Shown piece after piece: positions 37,136 through 50,471 of a stretch of DNA of 64,000 nt. This DNA comes from Karalla daura (taxonomy: Eukaryota; Chordata; Actinopteri; Chaetodontiformes; Leiognathidae). The position numbers were made by a program, and so were the translations under genes. The stretch covers positions 25,789,957 to 25,853,956 of the forward strand of contig CM055189.1 in the NCBI GenBank assembly GCA_029224185.1. Reading direction: 5' to 3'. Positions within the stretch are counted from its first letter, which is position 1, and each line of letters opens with the position of its first letter. The notes beneath the pieces were generated by a model that did not search any database, was not told the DNA's origin, and saw nothing but the letters and a program-made list of their open reading frames with translations.

Positions 37136-40100
37136 ATGAAGAAAAGCCGCAGCGTGCTGTCTGTGACTGGAGAAGAGGTAAGAGAAAGAACATAAACAAC
37201 CAGGGACATGCTTGGCATGAGAGTACAAACCATTCAGAGCAGACTCAACTATGTGTGTCAGTGTGACAATGACATACAAACTTTCTGACTTTCAAGTATC
37301 CGAGGGTTCCTTTGTCCATGTCATTGAGGTCTGAGGACAGACTCAGAAGTCATACTAGATGTCCATTTCCTCCAGCCTCCATTCACACAATGTGAACCTG
37401 TCCATCGGTCATAGTGATACTGTAAATGAGCCTCAGCTAAATGAGTACTCTATGTAAATGATTTATTCTTTTTTAAAGGTAATGTCTTTGCTAAACGACT
37501 TAATGGAATGCATTATTCATATGCTTTTCTATTGGTCATGCTGAGTGTGGGGCCTATATATTTCTGTATGTGTTGTGGATATGAGCATCTTTCCACATCT
37601 GGGTCTGGATGACATCAAACGCAGCATGGAAGTAACACAGCACTGTTGCCTAGCAACTGCTACCATTCCCCTAGTGTTTTGTTGCTCCGGTACTGCAGTG
37701 CAGATCAGAGCAGAGATCTGTCTGTAGAGGCCATATCCCAGACAAACACATACATATACACACATGTACCAGGACATGCACACTTGCAAACACGTGTATA
37801 AATGATTTATGGTGCATGTTTTTTTTTTGGGAGTATATTCATTCTGAATTCCAATATTGCAAATTAATATTGTTGCAAATGTTGCAAAGTGACAATCCTG
37901 CATATTCAAAATTTTAACTGTAATGAGCACCTTCTCTTCATTTATTTTTACAAAAAATAGTTTTTTTATCTTTTCATTATGTTTCTCTCCTGCTCTTTGT
38001 CTCAGTTTCCCTTAACTGCCCCCCGTTCCCCTCCTGGGTTTACAGGGCAATGACACAGATATAACAGGTGCTGGAGAGAAGGCGGAGTCATCTCGCTACA
38101 GCCGATCTTACACATCAGGAGCCACACTGGGGGCTGAGCTACGCAGAGGGAGAACCCGAAGACTCTCATCTAGTCTCCAGGTAATGAAATGCAGTGTGGG
38201 AATATGCCAAAACATTAAATGATGGTCGATTGATTTAGTGGCTTTTATAATTCCTTCCGATTCAGAGATCTACGGGTATCCATTTGAAATTACATTGTCA
38301 AAATGTAGCAGCTGATATGATGCAATATTGTGACATTAACTTGGACATATTGAACAACTGTGTGTAATCTGTGAATATCATTCATTGCCTTGGTTTTCTG
38401 ACTGTTCAGGCAGCTGTTTTGAAATGAAAATGTCCTGAATACTGCACTGCACAGATTACCCTTTTAACTCAAAACAAAGTTAATAAGTAGGTGGTGAACA
38501 GTGAATCATTTAATGAGTCATTTGAATTTCTCAGGAGATTTTGAAGAAAAGCAAAGCATTGCTAAAAGATGGATTGCTGGATTTTCAGTGATGTCAGTCA
38601 TAGTGTTTATGTCTTTAGCGTTTGTGCCGTTAAGGGGCCAAACAAATATTTCACGGTGCACTTGTGCACAAATATTTCACTGTGCACTAACCAAAAACTG
38701 GAACAGAAGATACACGATCCAGTGGCTAACATTTAAATGTGAGCATGTTGAAACTTTTTTAAACAATTATCAGCTACAGTGCTTTGAAGTCAAACAGCCA
38801 CATAAACTGATCTCTCTAGAGCAGATCTCTCAGAGCAGCTGGTATTTGTGGCAAATCCCTGGTATCCAGGGTGAAACTGAGTGGAGCACCTGCCAAGCAT
38901 GTTTAGCATTACATACAAATGCTGGCTTCCCTCTGCAGGTGCCTTGCTGGCTCCGCCCTAGAGACCGCACTCGCTCACCAGAGGTCCTAAACAATGTGTC
39001 ACGCCCAACAACTCTTCCCCTCTGCATCCCACCCCGCATCTCTATCACACAAGCAGATGCTGACAGGTTACACACAATTTAACTTAATTACAAAACCACT
39101 GATTTCAACCTGGAGTGAGCTGTGCACAATGTCTTACATCTGTCTTTTCTGTCTAATATGCTTTAGTTATGAAGCAGAAAATGGCGTCTCACCAGGTCGT
39201 ACCCCACTTGGTTGGCAGAGTCCAGGCCCCAACTTCCACACCTCCTTTCCCCATGGACAGAGAAGAGAGTCTTTCCTCTACCGTTCTGATTCAGATTACG
39301 ACATGTCTCCCAAGACAGTGTCACGTAACTCCTCCCTTGCCAGCGAAGGGTGAGACAGACTATTACGATCATTGAGACAGGGAGGGAATGCGTGTTTGTG
39401 TGTGTCTGAATGTGTGCTCATGTCTTTTTAAGAGAAATCCATTTCCTCTGTTAAGGCTGCAGTATACTTCTGCGGATATTAGGCACGTTGCATGTGGCTC
39501 ATCACTGCCTACTTCGTACTTCCGCTCTGTCAAACTCTTTAATGTCCCACAACACCACAGGGGGGTGTACACAGGCCAGTCCCACCCAACTCTGGTCCCG
39601 CCCATCTCCATAATTAAATAACTTGTTTTTTTCTGTTTGTTTAAAATCCTAGCTTGTCTTATTTTATCTTATCTTTAAAAAAAGACACACTGCAACGTGA
39701 GGCGCCCCTTATCAGGGCCTGTATAGCTATGTATACTCTACTCATTTATTAATCTTCCAAATAAATTACATAATACCTTTACCTGCTTCATGCCCACTGG
39801 TGTTGCAGGATCTGCTAGTGCTTATCTGCAGCTCACATAAGGTTAAAGGCAAAGACTATACTCTACCATTCAATATGCTGCAGTTTGTTGTTGGGGGGGA
39901 ATTAGCCTTTTACTCATTGACTTCATTATTCTTCCAGCACTGACAACAATGTTCCTACTGATGTCTGTGAGGGGCAAGGGGCGAGTTGACGCTGGACTTC
40001 CTCAGCAAGTCTCTTATCAGTAGTGTTCATGATAGCTGCCAATAGTAAACTTGACGTAAACAAGCTCTTCTTCCTCCCAAAAAGACTTCTTTCTTGATCT

Positions 40101-42810
40101 CAACAGAGTTTTGAACGTTTCTCCACCTGCTGGTGTGGCCAGTTAAGTTTTGCGCATGCACTGTCAAGTGAACGTCATGCAACATTTTCCATGAGGGTTC
40201 AAAATTTTGCCTGCAAGTGAAACGTCACGTGCAATGTGAAAAGGTGTTTTGCGGAAGTATACTCTTGCCTTTGTTCCAACACTCTCTGTCCTTTATTCTA
40301 TCAGGCACACAGCAGAGGACTTCATTGTCACACCTTTTGCCCAAGTGAGTCTCATGTAATCAAGAAATCATGTATGTACTGCAGGTTATTCATCCTACAG
40401 TTCTCCCACATAGTCCTTACTCCAATAGCTTTAGCCAGCAGGAAAAGTTGTACATTTCTCTGATTATGCTGTGTTTATGTTCTGTGATACTTTGTGATCA
40501 CTCAGGTTCTGGCGAGTCTGCGATCGGTGCGGAGCAACTTCACCATTCTTGCCAACATCTCCACACCGACAGTCAAGTTAGTGTCAACACACACTATGAC
40601 ACAACAATTTGTCATCTGCCATTTGTGTAACTAGTCAAACAGTTAATTCACCTTCTATACATCATCAACAATCAAATTTAAAGAGGACATATGATGCAAA
40701 ACTCACTTCCTTTATAGTATGTGTATTTGCATATCTGGAGTACCTCCCGACCCCTTAAGCCACAAAGTCAATGTTTAGTAAACTAGCAACTGCTCTTGTT
40801 TTTCTAACTGCAATTTGCAGCTTGCTTGTGCTCAGCACTCGCGCAGTAAACAAGTGAATGCACGTGTTGCAATGTCAGCACCTACCAAGCAAAAGAGTTC
40901 ACACACAAAAACACATATAGATACATACATTACAGAGATGATGACCCTGCCCACTTGCCTTCTGATGTTTCTGTTTTCTTGTGTTGATGCAGAGGAAAAT
41001 TGTGCCTCTAGATGTAAACCTAGGCGTGTCCAGGTGGGCGTGGTATGCAGAAACTCATTAACATGTAAAGGGAAAGGCAGTAAAGTCAAGCCTTTAGAGC
41101 AGGAATGTGAAAGTGCTGTGTAGCAAACCTGGCTGAGCTCAATCTTTCATTTTTCTTGACTAAAGCATGTTACTATCATTACTTTTAGACATCAAGGAAC
41201 CATGTCAAAAAGGAGGAAATGACCATAAGATGTCTCCTTTAATATAGCGCAGGAAACCTTAAAATTAGAAGTATGCATTTGAATTCAGACCCACATTTTA
41301 TGACTAATATGCATTACATATGAGCACTGGTTTTAGCATGTGGCTGCTAAACTCTGTGCATTAACCTTTATTGTTAAAAACCTATCCAGCAGCTTAGTTA
41401 TATAGTACAGGTCTTAATAACCCCAAAAGTGCTGAGCACATTTACCCCACAAGAGATGCAGTTTAGTCAGAACTCAGTTCCTCCTGCTACATATGCTTGT
41501 GATTTATAGAATTATTGGGTTATTTAAATAACCCAATAAAACTGGACCGCACAGGAGAACAGAAAGTTTGAAGAGTGCAGAAGAAGGACAGAGCATGTAC
41601 AACAAAAGTAACAACAGCCACAACAAAAACAGCTCTGGCAGTTGCCATGGCAATTGCCATTGCCAATGTTCATCAACAGGAGCATCATTGCCACCATCAG
41701 CAAAAGCAACAATGACTACAGCAACAGCAACAAGAACAACAACAAGACAACAACATCCACAATAGCAACAACATTCATTCATTCATCATTTTAACAACTT
41801 TTGTAACAAAAGGAAAAGAGACAGCGGTTATCGGTGGGGCTGACAAACTCCTGTGTCCTCAGGAGATCTCCTCTTAGTGGGGTATGCATCAGTCCCAGGG
41901 CATCACTTACAGACCAGCAGTACCAGCAGCTTGCTGTGGACACACTGGAGGAGCTGGACTGGTGCTTGGACCAGCTGGAGACCATTCAAACACACCGCTC
42001 TGTCAGTGAAATGGCCTCCAACAAGGTGCGCAATATATGGAACCTTCTTCAAAGTATACGAAAATCTGTACCCCCCGCCCCCACGCCCCCAAAAAAACAG
42101 TTGTATACAGTGTAAATGTATGACTGTTTTATTGTAATATTGAAATCACAAAAAAAAGACTGGGAGGACCAGCAGGTCAGACAGCACTTTTGTTTTCGTT
42201 TTCATATTTTGGATATTTTTTTCATTAAATGGGATGGAAAGCTCAATTCATATTCTGAGTTTTCCATATAATAGGGCAATCGTAAGTCGAGGTTCCCCGC
42301 TGTGTGTACATATATATATACATATATATATAAACAAACACACACACACACATATATCATTATCATTTCTCTCTTATTCTGCCACAGTTTAAGAGGATGC
42401 TGAACAGAGAGCTGTCCCATCTCTCAGAGATGAGTCGCTCTGGGAATCAGGTGTCTGAATACATCTCCAGCACTTTCATGGGTGAGTGGGACCAGAGTTT
42501 GATTTCTGTCTGCATTCATGATATGTACTGAAGTAATAAATGGTGTGTGTCTGTGTGTGTGTGTCTGTGTCTGTGTGTTTATGTGTCCACCGCTCTGTAG
42601 ATAAGCAGAACGAGGTGGAAATCCCATCTCCTACTCTGAAAGACAAACCTATGAGTCACATTAGCGGAGTAAGGAAACTGTCTCACAGCTCCAGCCTGTC
42701 TAGCACGTCAATGCCTCGCTTCGGCGTCAACACAGACCATGAGGATGAGCTCGCCAAGGTCTTGTCTGTTTTTCTCTGACTCATGAAATGTGTTGCTCAA
42801 ATCAATCCTC

Positions 42811-42867
<57 letters not shown>

Positions 42868-43075
42868 CTGTGTCAGTGTGTGCATATGCGGGTGTCCACT
42901 GACACTGCTAAGCACACATTTGAAGAATGTTTTGTGCTTTTTCTTTATCTTTTAAATACTATAGCCAGTTAATGGTTAAAAGTTAGAACGATAGTTAGAA
43001 CGATCTCTAGAATGACTTTATTTAAAGTACCACTTCATAAAAATGGTATCTCAAGGCATCTGATATATGTATCTA

Positions 43076-43108
<33 letters not shown>

Positions 43109-46100
43109 TAGCTTGAAATGGTTCAAAGGTAAGAACTGAACAGCCAGAGGTTAAAAAAAAAAAGTTTGGTTATCCAAACTGTCCTACCCCTGGGTTAGGC
43201 ACCCTGGGTGGGACCCATCCCTCAGCAGCTGGTTCATCTGTGCTGATAGGTGTTCATGGAGTGCAGTTGGCTTCTTTAGACAGTAGGCGTGGATCACATC
43301 GGGGCCCAGTGCGGTCCAGCTATTTATCTTTGACACTCTTTCTGGGATATTTGTCAACTGGCTCTTGTTCTGGGAGGTTACTATGGTCAGGTCTTCGTAC
43401 TGCTAGCATCTGGGCATCAGGATTATGTGATGCCTCTCTTTCCCGTATGCTGCTGTTCCAGCAGACCACATCATACAGGATGGTAGATTCTACCACAGAG
43501 CCATAGAAGGTCTTCATTCCCCCTCATTCCAAAAGACCGCAGTCTCCTCTGGAGGTAGAGCCTGCTCTGACCCTTCTTGTACAGTGCATCTGTGTTGTGA
43601 GTCCAGTGGAGTTTGTGGTTTTGGTAAACACCCAGGAATCCACTCGCTCAATGTCCATTCCCTGAATGTTCACTGGGGCAGGGGCAGTAGTCTGGCATCT
43701 GTGCAAGTCCATCTCCTTGATCTTTCTTGCATTAAGGAGGAGGTGGTTCAGCTGGCACCAGTCCACAAAGTCCTGTGTCAGTCTTCTGTACTCTGTGTGG
43801 TTATCATTGGTGGTGAGGCCGACAAGTGCAGAGTCATCAGAAGTTCTTCTGGTTTTTCCTTTCTTGTAGAGAGATATCTCCGAACCTGTGGAAGACAGAT
43901 GGGATAATGCACCAGCACAAATCAGTTTATCAGTCAAAGTGAGTGCCTAGCGTAGGTACCGCTAGGCACGGTAGGCAGTTCGAACTGCAGCGGATCCATC
44001 TCTGAGCCCACCATGGTGTGGAAGTGGCCATGGTGGCAGAAGAAGACCAGTCTCTCCAGTGTCAATAGCTGCTAGGATCTTTAGTTTGAGGTGTCTTGGT
44101 CACTGGGACCACGCAGGAGGTCTTCCAGAGCTGTGGTACCACCCGCAGCTTTAGGATCAGGTTTAAGACATGCTCCATAACTCCACACAGTTGATTTAAG
44201 GAACCTGGAGCTGATGCCCTCTGGTCCAGGTGCCTTCCTGTCTTTGATCTTTCTTGGCTCGCTTCTGACCTGGGCTGATGTGAAGGACAGAGGTGGACAT
44301 GGGGGCTACATGCTGGGGGAGTGGAAAAGTGCTTGCAGCTGTGTAGTGGTGTGGAGTTGGGGTGGGACCAGGGTGTGAAGGACTGAGGGAGTGGGGCCAG
44401 GACCAGGTGTCGGGACAGAGGTATGTGTGAGTGCCATGCGCCGTGTGGGTGAAGGAGAGGATGATAGATCAAATCTTAACAAATGTTGATTGAGATCATT
44501 CACCCAATGCAGGTCCCCTACAACATAATGCTTCTTCCTAGTATTTGTTAGAGCACAAGATGTCATGTTATGGATACACTGCAGAGTTCTAGGAGATATA
44601 TTACAGCATCCTGTCAGTAAGGAGCTGTATTTAACCAGCCTATGAAAACAAAGGCATGAACTATATTTTCTGCTGCATCTAGGAGGAGCACGTATCTAAT
44701 TTTTGATGTAAGTCGTTAAAAAGTGTCAGTTTAATGAGAATTTGTGACCAAAGCCAACAGTGACCAGCTGCATGATCCACCTCCTCTGGCTCAACTCAGC
44801 GTGGATACCTTGAGCTCTTCCCAGGTGTCTGAAATTCTCACACAAGGCTGAGTCCTGCCACCCTGCAGAGAAAACTCATTTCATTGCTTGTACTTGCTCA
44901 TCCTTTAGGTCATTACCCACAGCTCTTGACCATAGGTGAGGGTTGGAAAGAAGACCCAGCAGTAAATGGAGAGGTTTGCCTTGTGACTAATTTTTCTCTT
45001 TACCACCATGGACTGGTAGAGTGACTACATCCGTGGAAGCTGCCTTGTCCCACTTGTCGGTCTCCTTGAACTGCTCCCTCCAGCAACCTTGGTGAGAGTA
45101 TTTAGCTGGTTCAGTATGCCATAACCAGGGTGGAAACAACATTGTTCCACTTGCATCTGATGTACAGCCAAACTCTCCTCTTCAGGATTCTGGTGTAGAC
45201 TTTTACAGGGAGTTGAAGCATGTGATTCCCTGTTGTTGGAACACACTTTCTGGTCACCCTTCTTGAAAAGCCGAAACACCAACCCGATGTCACTATTTTT
45301 TTTAATACATGAAAAACACTGTCAAAGACTTTTACAGTAGTATTCGCTGTTTTCACTTCTATATTTGATAGCTCTTCTGCTGAAGAAAACTAAATACAAT
45401 TGTATCTTGCAGAGTCTCACACCCCAAAGTATCAGTATCAGTTGCAACCTAGTCTCATATAGAAACGTTCCTTAGCTATGTTGTGCTGTGCTCTTACATT
45501 GTGTCACTGTTGTTTATTCCACTTACAGTTAGCCTCAGAAATATTTGGACAGACACACAATTTTCATGAGTTGGGCTCTACATGCCACCACACTGGATTT
45601 GAAATGAAACATCTTGAACAGAATTGAAGGGCAGACTGTAATGTTTAATTCAAGGGGTTGAACAAAAGTATCTGATTGGAAATGTAGGAATTGCACACAT
45701 TTTTCTACAAACACTCCACATTTTAGGGGCTCAAAAGTAATTGGACAAATAAGCATAACCTAAACAAAAAAGTTTTTTTTTATATTTTGTTGCGTATCCT
45801 TTGGAAGCAATCACTGCCTGAAGTCTGGAACCCATGGACATGACCAAACGCTGGGTTTCCTCTGCCTTGATGCTTTACCAGGCCTTTACAGCAGCAGCCT
45901 TCAGTTCATGCTTGTTTTTGGGTCTTTCCGCCTTAAGTCTTGTCTTAAGCAATTGAAATGCATGCTCAATTGGGTTGAGATCTGGAGACTGACTTGGCCA
46001 TTGCAGAATATTCCACCTCTTTGCCTTCATGAACTCCTGGGTTGCTTTTGCTGTATGTTTTGGGTCATTGTCCATCTGCACTGTGAAGCGCCATCCAGTC

Positions 46101-49100
46101 AACTTTGCAGCATTTGGCTGAATCTGGGCAGAAAGTATAGCCCTGTACACTTCAGAATTCATCCGGCTACTTTTGTCTGTTGTTACATCATCAATAAACA
46201 CAAGAGTCCCAGTGCCCTTAAAAGCCATGCATGCCCATGCCATCACACTGCCTCCACCATGTTTTACAGACGATGTGGTGTGGTTTGGATCATGTGCTGT
46301 TCCCTTTCTTCTCCAAACTTTCTTCTTCCCATCATTCTGGTACAGGTTTATCTTCGTCTCATCAGTCCAAAGAATACTTTTCCAGAACTGGGCTGGCTTG
46401 TTGAGGTGTTTTTTGGCGAAGTCAAGTCTGGCCTGTCTATTTTTGGCAGTGATCAATGGCTTGCACCTTGTGGTGAACCCTTTGTATTTACTCTCATGGA
46501 GTCTTCTCCTAATTGTAGACTTTGAGACACATACACCTACTTCCTGGAGAGTATTTTTCACTTCTGTAGATGTTGTGAATGGGTTTTTCTTCACCATGGA
46601 CAGTATTTGGCGATCATCCACCACTGTTGTCTTCCGTGGACGTCCAGGCCTTTTTGAGTTTCCAAGCTCACCAGTGCACTCTTTCTTTCTTAGAATGTAC
46701 CAAACTGTGGATTTGGCTATTCCAAGTATTTCTGCAATCTCTCTGATGGTTTTTTTCTTTTTTTTCTGCCTCAGGATGTTCTCCTTCACCTCCATTGAGA
46801 GCTCCTTTGACCGCATGTTGTGTGGTCACAGCAAGAGCTTCCAAATGCAAAAACACACACCTGGAATCAGCCCCAGCCCTTATCACTACTTAATTGATGA
46901 CAGATTAACAAGACACACGCCTTCTGAGTCAATTTCAGCCTTCTGAGTCAGTTGTCCAATTACTTTTGGTCCCTTGAAAAAGAGGTATAAAGAGTGTAAA
47001 GAGCTATAATTCCTAAACCCTTTCTCCAATTTGGATGTGGAAACCCTCAAATTGAAGCTGAGAGTATGCACTTTAAGCCCATATTAATTATATAATAGTA
47101 TTTTTGGAGTATGTCTTTGTAAACAGTTAAAATGACAAAGCTTGTGTGTCTGTCCAAATATTTCTGAGGCTAACTGTATACTCCTATGGTCTGTTTGGGA
47201 CATGTGACCTTCAAGCTCTGGGCTGTGAAATTTAAAAAAACATGGCAGACATTTCAATCCTTTTTAGTGGGAAAAATAAATATTTAGTTTCTGCATCAAA
47301 AGGCATTTTGATTTAATTTATCTCTCAGTGAATGTACATAATCACTGGCCTGCTTGTTGTGAAGATTTTACATCTCGTACTGCTGTTGCTGGGCAGGCTG
47401 CAAAGGACACAACCCAGTCTGACTAAATGTTTCTTTCGCTCCCAACTGATGGCTCAGACGCGCGCCCCACGCATGTGCTTTAATCAGGACTAGTCTCTGG
47501 TTGACATTTATTTCTACAATCTATAATCTAACCCTAAAGTTACACATCATGAGTTATTGCAGTGAAAATATCAAACTGTGAATTCATAACTCAACTTTAT
47601 GGCATCCCTTTATGTCCAAGAAAACAACTCAAGTGTGTGTAGACACCAGAGGCAGATCAGTTTCATTAAGAGACAATTGTGACTTACTGTATGACACCTC
47701 TTGTGACATTTATGTCAATGTGGTGCCAGTTTGAAAAACATGATGGTGTACTGAACGCTGCTGGATTAGCACGCCAGTGCTCCATAGATGCTGTTGGTGG
47801 TGTACTATGAAATAAACATCAGGTTTCTTTGAATATTATCCAGATAGATGTTTTCTTAACCCTGATCTGACTAAAATCCCTACCAGGAAATTTTTTCACT
47901 TTGCAATACACATTTGTATGCTCTGGAAATTGTAATTCTACGGTGCTTTCTGATTCTTTCTCTACAATGCGAAATTCTGACCACGAACCATACAATATCA
48001 TACAAGTGTATGTTGCAATGTGAAAGAAAAAATTAGTTCGTTTCCAGGTAGACCTTTTCATCAGATCAGGGTTAAGAATACATCTATCCAGTCAATATTC
48101 AAAGAAAAATGTATAACCATGACATATATACGTTTGTTCCATGAGAAGAACTACATTCACTGAGAGAATACTCCGAAAATAAAATAATTGTATTTCTAAA
48201 ATTGTAATCAAAATGCATTTTAATGCAGAAACTACCTAAAAATATTGAATTTTCCCACTAAAAATGTCACAATGCACAGAACATTTTTAAATGAGACTGT
48301 CTTGACTGACAGTAGTTTTGTTTTTATTTTTTTTAATTTGTCATATTTAAAGTTACTTTAAAGATAAATTCCATTAAACTAAATCTCTGTCTGTGTGTGT
48401 GTGTGTGTGTTTCTGTGCGTGCTTCTGTGTATGTTTGTGGTTTTAACTAGGAGTTGGAGGATCTGGACAAGTGGAGTTTTAATATATTCAAAGTTGCAGA
48501 ATTCTCAAACAACAGGCCTCTCAGCTGCATCATGTATGCCATCTTTCAGGTAAATGCCCCCACTTTAAGAGTTTGAACGCTGTCAGATGTACAAGTCATT
48601 ATGTGTGTGAAGTTCTGACTCCTCTCCTCACTCCACAGGAGCGAGAACTGTTGAAGACATTTCGTATCCCTGTCGACACCTTTGTCACTTATGTTATGAC
48701 CCTGGAGGACCATTACCATGGCAACGTAGCATACCACAACAGTCTCCATGCTGCAGATGTCACCCAATCCACACACGTCCTCCTCTCCACACCTGCTCTT
48801 GATGTATGCCATCACACACAAACACACAAGTGGACAGGCATAGCCTCCTGAGACCCAGAAGAAAAAAGGTTTTGATGTTTAGATTTTTTTTAGATAATTT
48901 AACCATTGTGGTTGACAGGAACATTTCTTTTTATCCCACATCCATTGTAGTGGATGTTAGTCATTGTTTTACTACAAAATTGAATGGCATGTAGGGTAAT
49001 GAATTCTGAAATCTGAATTTTTGACTGGATTACTTCAGTAAAGAAGGCTTCAGTTCCTCTGGACTGGCTTTAAGGCTGCCTCCTGAGGTGAGCAGCACAC

Positions 49101-49338
49101 ATTGACTTGTTTTCTGTGGCTTTATAAATCTGGTCATCTGTGTACCAAGTGAAGTATTCTGATAGCTTGGTGATTGTGCCCAATATGGTGACTCTAAGTT
49201 CCTCTGCAACAGGATTGAAACGAAATTGATAAAGAAAGTAAAGGTAGTTTAATCCACTTTGCAGAAATATCATGTAAATCTACTGGGTAAATTGTTTGCC
49301 AGGTCTACACAACTGTGTGTGGTTAAAATGTGTGCACA

Positions 49339-49431
<93 letters not shown>

Positions 49432-50434
49432 CATTGGCTGTATTGGCTCAAAGTGAAATAATGTTGAAAGTGCATAGTAACAACAACAATTCTTTATTTC
49501 AAGTAAAAGAAATCACAATTTTGAGGATAGTTTTGCATAAAACTTTGCTCTGTTCAGACTTGCAGTTTGGCTCTGTCTTACGGCTCAAACCCTAGCCCAC
49601 TGCATGTGTTGTTTCTCCAATCCATCTCCAGCTGGTCTTATTTTCCCTATAAATTCATCCATATCTTACCTGTTTAAATATGTCACAGGAGTCTGCTTAT
49701 GTCGACTGCCAGTCACTTAGGGTGAAGTGAGGGAATACACCCTGGAAAGACTGGCAGTGCATCACAGCCAATTTTCCTCACACTTTATGTTTAATGTTTG
49801 TTATCACTTCGCCCATGCCCTGGATCCTTAAAAGATGATAGATCCTCATATGAGCTGTCCCCTTCCTGCTATCCTGTCTGGCCATCCTCCACCCCATCTC
49901 CTAACAGCTGTAAAATATAATTCTTTCACAAAGTGAAATTAAATGTGTGGTAGAAGTTTATTACAAAACCAGAGTTGCACTGTGAGTGCAGATACATCTA
50001 TCAAGTTGCAAAATTTAATAAGCTCTCCTTGGCTTGTGCTGCAGCCTTGAACTTGGAAACATACAGATATTCCAAGTCAAAGTTTCTGAGTAATCGAGCC
50101 CACAGAGACAAAGAAACAGATTTTCTGAAACACAAGTTGTTACGTATACTTACAGTAAAGATACTGGTCAGGTTCGGGTTCAGTCTCCCACCTGGCTGTG
50201 AGTGCCTACAGCTGGCACACTAATAATGGATTGATATAGCTTACATGTGTGTTTTTGTCAATAACTTTCTTCATTTCTTTATATTGTGATCTTGTCTTCC
50301 TCTGATCCTTTCAGGCTGTCTTCACTGACTTGGAGATTTTTGCTGCTTTGTTCGCTGCAGCTATCCATGATGTAGACCACCCTGGAGTGTCCAATCAGTT
50401 CCTCATCAATACCAGTAAGGGAACAGGCATTCAT

Positions 50435-50471
<37 letters not shown>

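Noticed and set aside
45908..46946. Plus-strand ORFs of 205 and 257 codons
   Set aside because: Both lie opposite the Tc1 transposase, which has the DDE motifs. They carry no motif of their own.
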